Shown here: positions 35,601 through 47,720 of the stretch, in pieces | How the letters are laid out: every line of letters starts with the position of its first letter | Position numbering within the stretch: the first letter of the stretch is position 1 | Source: Apodospora peruviana | Lineage: Eukaryota; Ascomycota; Sordariomycetes; Sordariales; Lasiosphaeriaceae | Direction of reading: 5' to 3' | Assembly (NCBI GenBank): GCA_033439685.1 | Contig: JAUEDM010000007.1 | Coordinates: 1,922,001-1,986,000 of the forward strand | DNA length: 64,000 nt | The notes under the pieces: generated by a model | The model's input: the letters and a program-made list of their open reading frames with translations, nothing else | Database searches by the model: none | Told to the model about the DNA's origin: nothing | Made by a program: the position numbers and the translations under genes

Positions 35601-38600
35601 GGTAGCGTCGGTAGGCGAGCAGGACGAATTGTTGGTTGGCGTTTCTTGGAACCACTAACTCGGAGTTCCCTCCACAACAATCCTTGCGTTTTTAGACGCG
35701 AGTTTTCAACCCCGAGAAAGAAAGGGGCATCCACCGCCGACTGACCGGCCCCCGTTCGGAAGCACTGGCAGTTGGTCGAATCCATCACGATCGCATCGAT
35801 GACACGTTGGACCTCACCGGTCCTTTGGAAACTCTGGCGCACTAACCCCTAAAAAGTGGTTAACATAATATTAGACCGAGTCCCGCTCACTGCCCCGTGG
35901 TTGGGACCTTGACGGTCCCGGCCGACCATCCGACCGCCACGAGTTCGTGACGCGAGCCAAACCCCGGCCGCTGACCCGCCCCATCCCGGTGATCGGTGGA
36001 CGATCGCCATTCCCAAACACGGCTCTACGGTTCTGAATTCGCTTGAAAAATCACCCCAACAGCAATGGCACAAGGTCTCTCTCCTATCTCTTCTCCCCAA
36101 GTCAGTTCCCGAACAAAGACGCCTTAACCCGTCCGTTACAAGTTCTAGTAGTCTGCTGCTTTACGCTTCACGAACTACAAGTGCTGTGAGCTGTCTCAAC
36201 CGCCTTGCGTCCTCTCTCAAGGCGGTGTAACTGCCTAGCCACGCCATGATAGTTGAAGGCGGGGCACTTGCTTAGCTGTCATGATAAGTTGGCCGCTAAA
36301 GTCTCATCCTTACGTCGTTTGAGTTAGATACCGAGCCAAAGTTGTCGGGAATTTCGATTTCTATCGAGGCCCGTTTGACTTTCCTACCCCTTCCTGCTCT
36401 TGAGTCTTTGAGGGCCCACCGCTCGTCTTTCCAGATCACCCCGCGTCCTTTCCATTCCTCATTGAAGTGAGGAAGAAAGTCTTGCTCACCATACTTCCTT
36501 TCTGATACAGGTTTCCACTGCTTGTCGTTTCGTTTCTTTTTCTCTCCTGAACTAATGAAAAACAAGCGTTCGTCCAGACAGGTCGAGTGACGAGAAGCTG
36601 AAAGAAAAAGGAACATCCCATCGATCGAACGAATATGATGTACATCTCAATACGATGAAGCCAGCCCCAGGAAACAATGGAGGGGTTAATCATTGTCTTG
36701 GCAATTTAAATCCTTCTTTTCCTCCTCCAACAGGGAAGCTTTGCTGTTTCAGGAGCCGGTTGTGCTCAGGGGCACCCCAAAACCCGTGAATTTGGACTCG
36801 GGTCGTGGTCGTGGTCGTGGTGGCGTTTCAGGGTCTTCTCTCAACCCTTCCGGACAGGACCGTCCCCCTCTTCTCTGCCCTTTCCATATGCCGTTGCCGC
36901 CGGCCGGCCGGCCGTTTTCTCTTTTCTTATTTTCTCGTTGAAGTGGGATATACGAGGGGTTTTCTGATTCTGCTCAGTTATCTTGGCCAATCGGTGATGC
37001 ATGTTAAACAGCCTGACAGATGCCAGTGTGACAGAACCCAGCAAAGCCGGACCAGCCGTCATCCCACCACCGTGGCTCCAACAAGGACATGAACTGCGAA
37101 GTCATCATTGGAGGTTCTACGCGTACACAACGTTTTTTTCGATCTCTCATCCATCCCATGTGGGAGAGACTTTTCGATTCCGCCGCCTCTTTACCTGACC
37201 AACGTTTTACTACCCCGTATCGGGTAAACTTTCACAGAAGGAAGCTGAAGAAACTCCGATACAAGACAATGAACAACCACACCTTGGTGCCGCGTCGTTC
37301 CTTGTCACACAGAAGCACGATGGCTTACACTTTATTTCGATGGGGTCTCGTTGGGTACTGATGGCTTGGCTGGCTGGCTGGCGATGCAAACGTCTAGACG
37401 TCCACCGTGGCCATCGGTGGCGATAAATCTCCGTTCCACGATTCCCAGCTACGTACGGAATACATCTATTTCAACCAGGTCTCTTACCACCTGCGTGATA
37501 CACTCGGGGCTGACTGTATGTCTTTACTGTCCTGTCCTGTCCTGGCTGGCTGCCTCAAGGTCTCGCTCGCTTGTCAGCATCGTACATACAGAGACAGCTG
37601 GAAACCTACTCAGACATGGGCACAGTTTAGGGTCTTTGCTTGGGGCGATCCTGTGTTAGTTACGCGTATAGAATACACATAGGCTCATGGTGAGATCTTT
37701 GTCCATCTACCTAGCACCCTAGGTAATGTGTATACCAGGTAACTCATCTCGGTCTTCGCACAGCCTTACTTTTTGTTGTGTGTACATAATGTTGTGTGGA
37801 GGCAAGTGTATGCACAGGGAGCGGCAATAACTGTACACAATAGGAAGGAGACACGCACACACACACGAGACTGGGACCTGCATGGAAGGCGATGGCATCA
37901 TGCTTCTCGAAGGCCATCCCACCAAAACCCCCCCACGTTTACTTATTGGTATGTATGTACGACCCCCTCCTCCATCGATTGCCTGCCTGCCGAGCGAGCC
38001 CTTGCGTTTTGGTATCTGTCCATTATCGTCACCGAGGGAGGACGACGTAGGTTTATCTGGAACACGCAAGAACATTGGCAGGCAGGCAGGTAATAAGCGT
38101 TCTGACGCAGGGAAGAAAGAACGGCGAGGTGGGGGACCTAGTAAGTGACGAGAGAGACAGCAGACGTTCTGGAAGGTTAAGATGATGAAATTCTAGTTGT
38201 CCAGTAGGAAGGTGGTGGTGGCCACACGATTCCAACGACGGTGGGTAAGTGGGTGTCTTTCTCTGTTCTCCGCCCCGGTGTCACTTCCGGTGATATGGAC
38301 CCGGTCCGGGCCAGCTTCACGTCGAACCGAGATGATGTTTCGGTGGGTTTCTAACGGTACAGACCAAGTGTCATGTACGTGGCGTGAAAGTAACAGAAAG
38401 TTTTGACAGAACAGGGAGAAGATATTGCTTTAAGAGATCGAGGACCGCGCGATATAAGAGACATATTGTAGTTGAGCTTGCTGTATGCAGATATATCGTA
38501 GAGGAAGGTCAAGTTCTGCGGCAGGCATCCACCTGAACGGATCTTGTGTGTTCCCTCACCATCCTTCACCTCGAACCTCGAACCTCGTGGTGTTGATGAC

Positions 38601-40652
38601 GAGGATTTATTCGTCCCACGACACTATCAATCTGTGATAAAGCGTGGCTTGGGGCTCATGAAAGGGGCAAGAGGGTTGATGGTGTGATTGGTCGGGACAG
38701 CCACTACTTTTTGGATATCTGTACACAAGTGAGCGAGTGCTACGCCAGCAGGCAGTACAACATTAAAAACTCTGTTTGCCAAGCGCGCTGTAGTCGTCGC
38801 TTCCACTACCCGACTGCAACTGTGACTACATTGACTTTGGTGGGCAACCAGGCAGGTAGAAAAAAGCTACTATCGCGAGTACCTAAGGCAGGCAAGCGGT
38901 CCTGCCAACAACGGTCGTATAAACCTACCTTATCAAAGGCACAAGATGATATGTCTGGAGAAGGGGAAGGACCGAGGCCTGGCCCATCAATCCTCTCAAA
39001 ATGGAGAGAGCTGTGGGCATGACGTGAGCTTCCGTACCGGGTTGTACTGCATGAATAACCCTAAAAAGTAAGCGACCTCCTTTACAAGCAATCAGACGGC
39101 CACATCATTTTTGTGTCTGCTTGGCAGTCAGACTGAGAGACTGTCATCGGAGCCACCGAGTTGGTGGTAAACGACAATCCTGACTTTGCATAGGCACTTG
39201 GCCGTCTCAGCGGCCTGAGTGAGGCTGCATAGAATCTGAACCTGGAGAAGCCATTTTAGAGCGATCTGTATGAGGACACACGTGGAGGGGAAGCGAGGAG
39301 GTCCATACATCAGCATGTCTTTTGTCTATCGAGCATGCGAGCTTGCATGGATGGTATTCCGTACGATTAACTTGTCAGAAGGTATGCACGAAGACGATCC
39401 GAGCGCATAATCATTCATCAGGAAACCGCATTTGTTCGGTCCAAGGGTCCAGTAAGGTGGTCCAGGCTCGCTGCTCGGGGTAAAACCCGATGCCTGGCCC
39501 AGTCAGACGGTTGACCTGGCCCAGAAGAGAGGCGAATGTGGGATGCTGCTGTCGGGGTTCAACATCACCATAAACAGAATTGGAATTGGGAGTTGGTGTG
39601 GTCTGCGTGAAAAGTACTGAATATGCATGTCGCCTGCAGCAGCAGCTTGGTCGCAGGTCGAGGTGCCGAGGACGAGGGGCTCTGGGAAGTTCCCCCGCCC
39701 TGTTGAGTGCTCTACACTCTGGGAGTCTGGGGAGGAGCTGCCCGTCGAGCGGTCGAGCCCGTGCAGCTCCAGCTGTGAGGTGTGCCTTCCGGGTGTGCTT
39801 GCCATGCCGCCCCTTGCCAATCAGTGTGCAGGGGCCAACAAGAGGCGCTGGCGTGCGTCCCGACCGACCCAGTCGCTGCCACTTTGCTGTCACTGTCAGT
39901 GGGGATGGCACCCCGTGAGCCGTGGCCGTGGACCCGCTCCCAGGCTCGCACCCACACGGCAACCCTCCCAAGCCTCCTCCCTGAACTCCTTCACCAAAGT
40001 CACCCAATCCCGACCGCCCCCGCCCTACAGATTACCTGTATTTTATCAACCCTGCCTGGGTCCTTTTCCACCTTCTCCTTGACTCCTGGCACCTGGCACC
40101 TCGTTGAAGCGACGAGCATACACTGACTGGGCTGGTTGGGAGAGAGAGCGGCGTATCATTCATCGCATACCACCGACGACCGACGACCGACCGACGGCGA
40201 CGGCGATAGCGACGAAGTAGTGTACAAAGGCGAAACCTGGGTGTCAGCAGTACCTCGAACCAACACAGCAAACACCTTTAACTGATCCTCTGCATTCGTG
40301 CTGGCTGCGTCCTTTTATCACCCACCTTTTATACGACCCCAAAACCTAACCGGCGAATTGTACCTCATTTCTTACCACTCCCTACCCGCCGACGCTCCAG
40401 CCCATCCACCACTTAAATCGTCCCATCGCGGCGACTATTGTTCTCCAGACGTCTAGCGCCCAATCCGAAAGCCCCCGGACGTCGGATTGCCCTACCGACT
40501 CTGAGCAACGATCCGCGGTCGGCTGCGGAGTGGGACATTTCGAATCACAGTCGCGTCTATTCGAACCTCCTAGCACCGAAGGCGTGAATTCCCCATACGT
40601 GACCCAGCCAAAAAACACCATCGGGATTGAGGTTGAGGGGCTGCAAGGCTGA

Positions 40653-40672
40653 ATGACCAAACCATGATCTAG
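40653..40672 (+). promoter_or_regulatory. Two minimal overlapping upstream ORFs before the RasGEF start
   Basis: ATG ACC AAA CCA TGA (40653-40667) overlaps ATG ATC TAG (40664-40672) through a shared ATGA. They end 42 nt before the main ATG at 40715. If they lie in the transcript they would modulate scanning. Confidence 0.55.
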
Positions 40673-40714
40673 CCCCCCTTCCTCCTTCCGCGCCGCTTCA
40701 CGACAACTTCAAAC

Positions 40715-43700
40715 ATGCTAATGACACAGACTCCTGTGTCGGTACTCCAGGGTCAGAACACCGCAACTTCGTACAACGCTCACTTCAAGAGATCCGCCCC
40801 CGAACGTCTCGAGTCCACGGCACAGCCGAGATCCACTGACTCCGCCGAACCAGCGTCGCTACCTAGCGACCGCAACCGCTCGTACCCAACAACTTATTTT
40901 TCAGCAGAGCCGACTTCACTCATGAATGGGATCGTGGGCACGGCACCGCCCGGTGCCATGTACGTACGGGCGCTGTACGACTACGAGGCAGACGACAGAA
41001 CCAGCCTCAGTTTCCATGAGGGCGATATAATCCAGGTTATCACCCAGCTCGAGAGTGGGTGGTGGGACGGCGTCATCAATGGGGTGCGAGGATGGTTTCC
41101 CAGCAATTATTGTCAGATCATCACTAGTCCCGACGAGCTGCCCGAACTAGACGAGAGCGCCGAGGCTGAGCAGGTTGAAGAGGAGGTCGAAGATCAGGAC
41201 GTTTACGACGAAAGCTTCGACGATGAGGAGACGTCCGACCATGACGAGATCGAGGGTCTTCCCCTGGAAGGGACCGAGGGCGATAGGTCGAGAGCCGATT
41301 TCTGGATTCCACAAGCCACCCCTGATGGTCGGCTATTTTATTACAATACAATGACTGGGGAGAGTAGCATGGAACTACCCCTCGAGTCACCGTCCTCGCT
41401 CACCGAGACAGGCCCTAGAGATAGGATGAATGTTAGCGTTCCGGATAGAACCCGACCACCGCCCGAGATGATGGCACGGGGTTTGACCCAGGATGAAGAG
41501 GACGAGTCGGATGTCAACTCTGCGTCAGAGCTGGAAGGCGAGGCTCTCATGAACGCGCCGCGAGGTTCTCTGGTGAGACACTGGCTCCATCCACGCCCAA
41601 TTCTTGTGTGCCTTAGTCTCTGCTTACACTGAATACAATCTAGCAGCCCCGCCGTTTACTTAAGACCGGTGCTAACGACGGCATCTCACCGTCCATCTCG
41701 ATGGACTCGATCAATGGACAATCACCCATAACCAAAGGCCAGGCCAGTGCATTCGCGAACGGTGCCCTGAATCCGACGGCTATGATAGCTTCAGCCACCT
41801 CGTTTACTGCCGGAGCCTTCAACCTTCCCACCGCGGCGACCATCCCGCGGTCATTCTTTGATGACGGCAGCACACCGCCGTTGACGTGGAGTCGGTTGGT
41901 CTCTAGCATGAAGAAGGCGATTGATCGTTACCGCGATGCCATCACAAATGGCTCTCGATCCGAGTATGTGGCTAGGGCTGAAGATATCTCAGACCACCTC
42001 CGCCTTCTTCTTGCGGCTGGATCCGGCACGACGGACAACCACTCTGGGCAGCCCTCAATTATCTCAACCAACAAAGCGCTGTATCCGCACTTCAGAGACA
42101 TGATGTCCAAATTCTCCAAACTGGTTATTTCTTCACATATTGCCGCCGCCGATTGGCCCAATGCGGAATCCGTTCAGAAATGCTTACAAGAGGCGGACGG
42201 TGTCTTATTAGGAGTATTCAGCTACGTCGAGGTTGCCAGACAGCAACGAGGCGAGGACATTCCGCGACTATTCCCAGGCTTCGTTATTGGCTCCAGTGCC
42301 GGAGGAAGCTGGCAAAACAATGGCCTTGGGCCTCGCGATCCGATCACGTCCAATTTTCTCGAAGACGAAGAGGGTCTGGTGGAGCCCAATGCTGTTCTTG
42401 ACGGAAAGCTTCTGGAGAGGCTGGATGAGCTCAAGCGTATGTTGGTGTCCAGCATACGAGAACTGGACAAGAATCTAGTGGTCGGCGATAAGATCATCTC
42501 ACCGTATAGGCACGAGGTCATCGGCAACAATATCTGCTCGGCGGGAGGCAAGGTGCTCGAGATGTTTAAGCCGTGGATCGCAATGATTGAATCGATCGAT
42601 CTCTCGTCGCTCGGTAACAGCTTCCAGACTCCGCAGCTCTCCGATTTCAGCACGAACAAGCAAAGCTTGTACGACAATATCTCCGACTTACTCCTCGGGT
42701 GCCAGGCCGTTGCTGGTCCACTTGCTGACGAGTGGTCAGAGGTCCGGGGACAGGCTCTAGAGGAAAGATTAGAATACGTGCGGCAGTGTGCGAGGGCGTT
42801 GGAGACAAATTCCTCCCATATCGGATTCTCGCTCCAGCTCCTTTCGGAACAGGTGCAGATTAATCTGCAACAGCAGTCCGAGGCGCGACTGCGCGAAGAT
42901 TCCATGCAACGTCAGCAGCTGAGCAGGGGAGATACGATGCCGTACGAGCGACCACACCAACGGACAGAGTCTCGTGGAATTCTAAGACCTGGATTACCGA
43001 TGGGCTCGCAATCGTTCACCGAAGGGGAACCCGCCGCTGCTAATAACTATCGGAAGGGCGACCCCTCCAAGATGAAGAAGTTCTTCGGCGAAGATCCTAC
43101 CCCTGCTACACAAGCAATGGTGGTTGATGACACGCCTGATTTCTTGCGCTTGGATTTCGAGAAGGATCTTGCGTGGGACCTAAAATCCCAACCAGCAGCT
43201 GTCAGAGGCGGATCTCTTTTGGCTTTGGTGGAACAGCTAACGAGGCACGACAAGCTCGATTCAAGCTTCAACAACACCTTCTTACTCACATATCGCTCCT
43301 TTACATCAGCCCGAGAGTTGTTTGAGATGCTTGTTAACAGATTTAGCATCCAACCACCCGAAGGATTAACCCAGAATGAGTATGAAATGTGGCGGGATAG
43401 GAAACAGAAGCTGATCCGATTCCGTGTGGTTAACATCCTCAAGAATTGGTTCGACAATTTCTGGATGGAAGATCAGAGTGAGGAGACCAAACAGTTGATC
43501 CGCGATGTCTACAACTTTGCCAAGGACACGGTGAAATCTACGGAAACCCCTGGATCAGCGCCGCTGATGGCGGTGTTGGACCAGCGATTGAGCGGCAAGG
43601 AAGCGGGCGGTCGCCGGATGATCCAGACGGTCAACCAAAACACACCAGCGCCTATAATGCCCAAGAACATGAAGAAACTCAAGTTTCTCGACATAGACGT

Positions 43701-44711
43701 TATTGAGTTTGCTCGTCAGCTCACGATCATCGAGTCGCGGCTGTACGGCAAAATCAAACCTACTGAGTGTCTGAACAAGACATGGCAGAAGAAGGTTGGA
43801 GATGGCGATCCAGAGCCCGCGCCTAATGTCAAGGCCCTTATTTTGCACTCTAACCAGATGACCAATTGGGTGGCGGAGATGATTTTGGCACAGACGGATG
43901 TGAGGAAACGCGTGGTGGTCATTAAGCATTTCGTGGCAGTCGCCGATGTGAGTCTACCTCCTTAGATCACAGGACTATCTGTATACTAACAGCGAGACAG
44001 AAATGCCGGACGCTCAACAACTTTTCCACCTTGACCTCCATTATTTCGGCATTAGGAACGGCTCCTATCGCCCGCCTAAAGCGGACATGGGACCAAGTCC
44101 CTCAGCGCATCCACGGCACTCTGGAAACAATGCGGAAGTTGATGGCCAGCACCAAAAACTTTGGCGAGTACAGAGAAGCGTTGCATGTTGCAAATCCTCC
44201 CTGCATACCCTTCTTTGGTAAGCGGGCACCCCCTTGCGTTTGTTTGTAGATCATAAAACTGACTGCATTATAGGCGTGTATCTGACGGATCTCACATTTA
44301 TCGAGGACGGCATCCCGTCCATCATCAAGAAGACCAACTTGATCAACTTTGCAAAGCGGGCAAAAACAGCAGAGGTTATCCGCGACATCCAGCAGTACCA
44401 GAACGTCGCGTACTCGCTGCAGCCGGTCCCAGAGCTGCAGGATTATATTTTGACCAACATGCAAGCGGCAGGCGACGTACACGAGATGTACGATAAGAGT
44501 CTGCAGATCGAGCCGCGCGAGAGAGAGGACGAAAAGATTGTCAGGTATGTGGTAACACTGAGCTCGCTTTGACGGCGGGCTGCCCCTCCCCAAACTTACC
44601 TACCCCCCCAGTTCAAATTCAGCCATTTCCATGATTGTCCGAACGTATGCAATAACACAGTTCAAATATTAACGACGGTGCAGAGTGCTGGCCGAATCTG
44701 GCTTCCTATGA
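40715..44711 (+). CDS. CDC25: Cdc25-type Ras guanine nucleotide exchange factor (SH3, WW-like, RasGEF_N, RasGEF)
   Basis: Exons 40715-41572, 41644-43947, 44001-44217, 44274-44544, 44684-44711; 1225 aa. It exchanges GDP for GTP on Ras at the membrane, feeding cAMP/PKA and MAPK pathways. Domains: SH3 (about 83-136, ALYDY at 86-90, WWDG, GWFPSNY), acidic linker, WW-like segment (195-222; GRLFYYN present, second Trp replaced by Met in SMELP), RasGEF_N (about 795-930), RasGEF catalytic (about 967-1205; IDVIEFARQLT, then PFFGVYLTDLTFIEDG). The last exon is only 28 nt. Splicing there gives DEKIVRVLAESGFL, the usual fungal ending, while read-through gives an unrelated RYVVTLSSL. Intron 1 ends in a tandem TAGCAG acceptor, so Gln287 may be included or skipped. 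SH3 plus RasGEF favours Cdc25 over the Ste6-like paralogue. Confidence 0.95.
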
Positions 44712-46505
44712 GCGGGCACCTCAGCAGGGCCCCCCTTTGCGACGGATACTCTCCCAGCACCCTTGCGTACATATATACCGTGCATATGGCATAATGCGGA
44801 TTGTACGACACTTTTTTGGCTGCAGGCCCCGACACTGGCCTGCACTACTGAGACGGGCCTCTTCCGCACTTGGGTGTCTTGGTCGTCTACAGGACTGGAC
44901 GACCGCTACTATGGTACTCAGTCATGGAAGTGCTGGTTTTGCAGTGGCCCTCCATAAATATGGACAGAACCGTCTCGAGTGACAGCGCCAACCAATCTAG
45001 TGGTTAAGATGCAAGCTGCAAAGCTCAAGAGTGTCCCATTGAGAGGCAGGGGTTGAGGAAGCTGTCGGATTCGTCGGAGGTGGAGGAAGATTTTATTGAC
45101 CAACCTACCCGTATCGTATATGGGTGTGGGAAAGAGGCGGGGAGATGATATTATCTGATGACTTTGGCCATGTTTGTGTGATGAATGGCAATTACAAACA
45201 CTTCTGTCCCAAGACACTGGATTACGAATCTGGATTCTGTGGGTGGTATTTATGTGGAGAAAGGATACCTGGACATTCTAGTCGTTTGAGAGAGAGAGAC
45301 TTGATTTAAAAGGGGCTGGCGGATCGATTGATTGAATTGATTGAATCGTAAAGAGAGCATGTCATGTCATACGCAGCAGAGCGGGCAGGCAGCAAGCACT
45401 GTTTTTATCTCTACCTCTTTTTCCATTCTCGGGAAGTTGTCTTTTGTACTAGGGTTTGTTGATGTTTGTGATACCAGATGATCGGTCAAGCATTCAGATG
45501 ACGGATGAAGGACAAGTGAATCGCATGGTGTTATTGGGAGCACATAGATAATACGGAATTATCTAGGTTCTGGTGTGATTGCCTACCTTACATTTTGAAG
45601 TGGACGTTCTATCGACGAAGCCTCGCCACCGCCCTCTGCAGACTACTCACTCGGTCCTCTCTCTATGTACCTACCGTACCTTTGGTCCTCTATAACGGCA
45701 CGTCCTCTACGTAGCACCTACCGTACCTAAGGTGCCAAGGTAAGTAGGTAGCTATTTAGCGAACTCGGTTATTGGGTGCATGCCTCTGCGGGATGGATAT
45801 CCATGAAAAAGAGGGAATAGGGTATGTATGTTCTGAATGGGTAAATTGACCGTGCATCTAGAGTTATTAGTTAGTTGGGTTTTTTATCCGTTCAAAACTA
45901 CCGCTGCAACTCAACTGGCCGTCCAATGGACGACTGTTACCAGAGAAGGGTACTTTTGGTTATGGTTTCCTGGTACCGGACTAGAATACCGAAGGTAAGG
46001 AAAGTAATAGACAGCTGGTAGGAGTACCTAGGCGGGTGATACTTCCGCGGATGATTAATACACGCGTTACTTAGACTCACCTGTTTAAGAGAAAAAATAA
46101 AGGCGTGAGAGCCGTATGAGGCTATCTTTGAGCAGTATGGATGTAACCGGGTTCTGATATCACGCCCAGAATCGGCATAGTTCTCCCCGAACAGATTATC
46201 CCGAGGAGAGCTCGTATGATGCTGAGCATAACTATGTAAACGCCTGGCCTTCTGTAGCACAAGACAGAAAACAAAAAGCAGTAACCATGATACCGAGTAA
46301 CTCTAAGTAACTCCACCAAAACGCCTGGCCCATTTCTAGAGTTTAAAAGCCCATAAATTCCCAATATTCTTCCCTCAAGCCTGGATTTTCGTCGTTAGGC
46401 ACCAGGCGGGTTCAGCCGACCAGACATCCCTGAAAGCTTCCCCGGCCTTAGATAACCGTCCCGACGTCTTCCTTGCTGAGACCTCACACCGGGAAGGTAA
46501 TGGCC
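44712..46505. other. Intergenic, convergent 3' flanks of RasGEF and CWC21
   Basis: No gene seen. A direct repeat CCTACCGTACCT lies at 45670-45681 and 45717-45728, followed by CTAAGGTGCCAAGGTAAGTAGGTAG. Further TAGGTACC-like pieces are near 46024-46032. Confidence 0.6.
45670..45728. repeat. Direct repeat CCTACCGTACCT, two copies 47 nt apart
   Basis: Identical 12-bp copies lie at 45670-45681 and 45717-45728. It is another arrangement of the GTACC/TAGGTA motif family. Confidence 0.75.
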
Positions 46506-47289
46506 TCACCTCCGGTGCCGACTATCCCGGCTGTCCCGACTATCAGATCTCCTCCTTCTCCGGCGACCACCATCTCTCCTTTTATCCTCACCCTCATCAC
46601 TCTCACAATCCCTCCTATCTCTCCTGTCATCACCATCACCACCTCTGCCACCATCGCGTGTCTCCCTCTCCCTCGGATCCGATCTCGTCGGTTCCTCTGT
46701 CACAGGTTCGGCAGCATCGGGACGCTCCAGTGCTTTCTTCAACCTGTCCTCTTGCTTCCGCCAGTGACTCCCCTCCTCATAGTCTTTGCTGATCTTGAGG
46801 GCTTGTCGAAGCCGTTCGCTCTCCTTGATTTTGGCGTCCGCTAGCTCGTGAACCTGGTACGTCTTGAGGTTTTTGCGCAGCGGTCCCGGTCCGCCACCAC
46901 CTCCTCTCTGCTTGTCTTCCATCTCAGCGATGAGTTTTTTCCGCAGTTCGTCGCATTGGGCATCGATTTCGTCTTCGTCGACTCTGTATTTATCACTGTT
47001 AGTTAGGTTTCAAATGATTCAACGAAGTTGAGAGGAGGGACCGTGTGGCGTACCCCTCGTCCTCAAGCTTATCGCGGAGCTCAAACACCCTGACCTCGAC
47101 CTCGCGCTTGCGATCGTGCTCGAGGAGGCCCTGGTCTGGTTTTCGGGGCTGGTGGCGCATGCTGGCGAGGTCGCGATCGCGGGCGTAGGGGGCGGCCAGG
47201 TCGCGCGGGCGCATGTGGGCGAGGTTACGCTGAACATAGCCCGAGGTGCCGCTGCCGCGCGGCGTCGAGAGGCCGACGTTGTCGGACAT
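46506..47289 (-). CDS. CWC21: Pre-mRNA-splicing factor Cwc21 (cwf21 domain, SRRM2-like)
   Basis: Exons 47289-47054 and 46983-46506 (minus), 237 aa. Cwc21 sits near Prp8 and Snu114 in the catalytic spliceosome and is the yeast counterpart of human SRm300/SRRM2. The N-terminus MSDNVGLSTPRGSGTSGYVQ is diagnostic. The cwf21 helix region (LLEHDRKREVEVRVFELRD, then EDEGVDEDEIDAQCDELRKKL) is restored by the 70-nt intron 46984-47053. The C-terminus is Arg/Asp/Ser-rich (RRRRRRSDSRDSRDSRHRR), a short RS-like tail. It is divergent from CDC123. Confidence 0.95.
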
Positions 47290-47720
47290 TGTGAGTTGTG
47301 TGTATGTCGGAAAGGGTTCGTGGTATTGTGTGGAAGTTGTGTGGTTCCGATCGAGACTACTTGGGCGCCGAAGGAGGGAGGTGGTGAAGGCGGTGAGATG
47401 GTCGTCCTGACTTGAGGAAATGTCCGGCAGAAAGTGACGGGACCCCCCAAAACGGTTATAGTGGGGCAGACTTGATCAAAGTACGGATACGAGGGGTCTT
47501 GAGAATTGCCCCTCGATGAGTCTAAATGAGTCTTACAACCTCTTACCTACCATGCATGTATCTATAATCCTAGTAAACGAAACCCTTTCAGTTCGGTATC
47601 TCACCTTGACTCACATTTTCTGCCAGCTTCTTAGGATTTATATCACAGCTGTCGCCACTCGGTGCATACCAAACCAAAACCCCAGAGAGTCAGAAAAGTA
47701 TTTTAGAAACAATCATAACC
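47290..47720. promoter_or_regulatory. Shared divergent promoter region of CWC21 and CDC123
   Basis: 431 bp separate the two start codons, which point away from each other. A GGACCCCCCAAAACGG stretch lies near 47440. There is no room for another gene. Confidence 0.6.

Larger units (their letters stand above)
30919..40714. other. 9.8-kb stretch without a supported gene, between divergent C2H2 factor and RasGEF
   Basis: No recognisable protein. 31150-31600 is strongly purine-rich on the plus strand, i.e. a CT-rich leader for the minus-strand factor. This depletes stops and creates long opposing frames (31192-32082 plus, 31173-31841 minus). Frames at 35333-35842 and 39411-40007 (minus) begin at GTG and are not credible. 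Small repeats are at 32583-32620 and 36801-36823 (GGTCGT units), a G9 run at 32037-32045, and CCGACGAC units at 40172-40206. About 39950-40714 is pyrimidine-rich and is probably the RasGEF leader. Confidence 0.5.

Noticed and set aside
35333..35842. 169-codon minus-strand frame
   Set aside because: GTG start and no recognisable motif; no splice signals linking it to a larger gene.
39411..40007. 198-codon minus-strand frame before the RasGEF
   Set aside because: Begins at GTG, no domain, overlaps several frames on the other strand; probably the complement of the RasGEF leader.
44545..44683. Alternative RasGEF ending via the CAG at about 44610 or read-through
   Set aside because: Gives unrelated tails; only the 44684 acceptor restores the family-typical ESGFL ending.
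44993..45030. tRNA-like stretch (CTAGTGGTTAAGATGC)
   Set aside because: D-arm-like only; no matching T-arm GTTCRA or acceptor stem could be paired.
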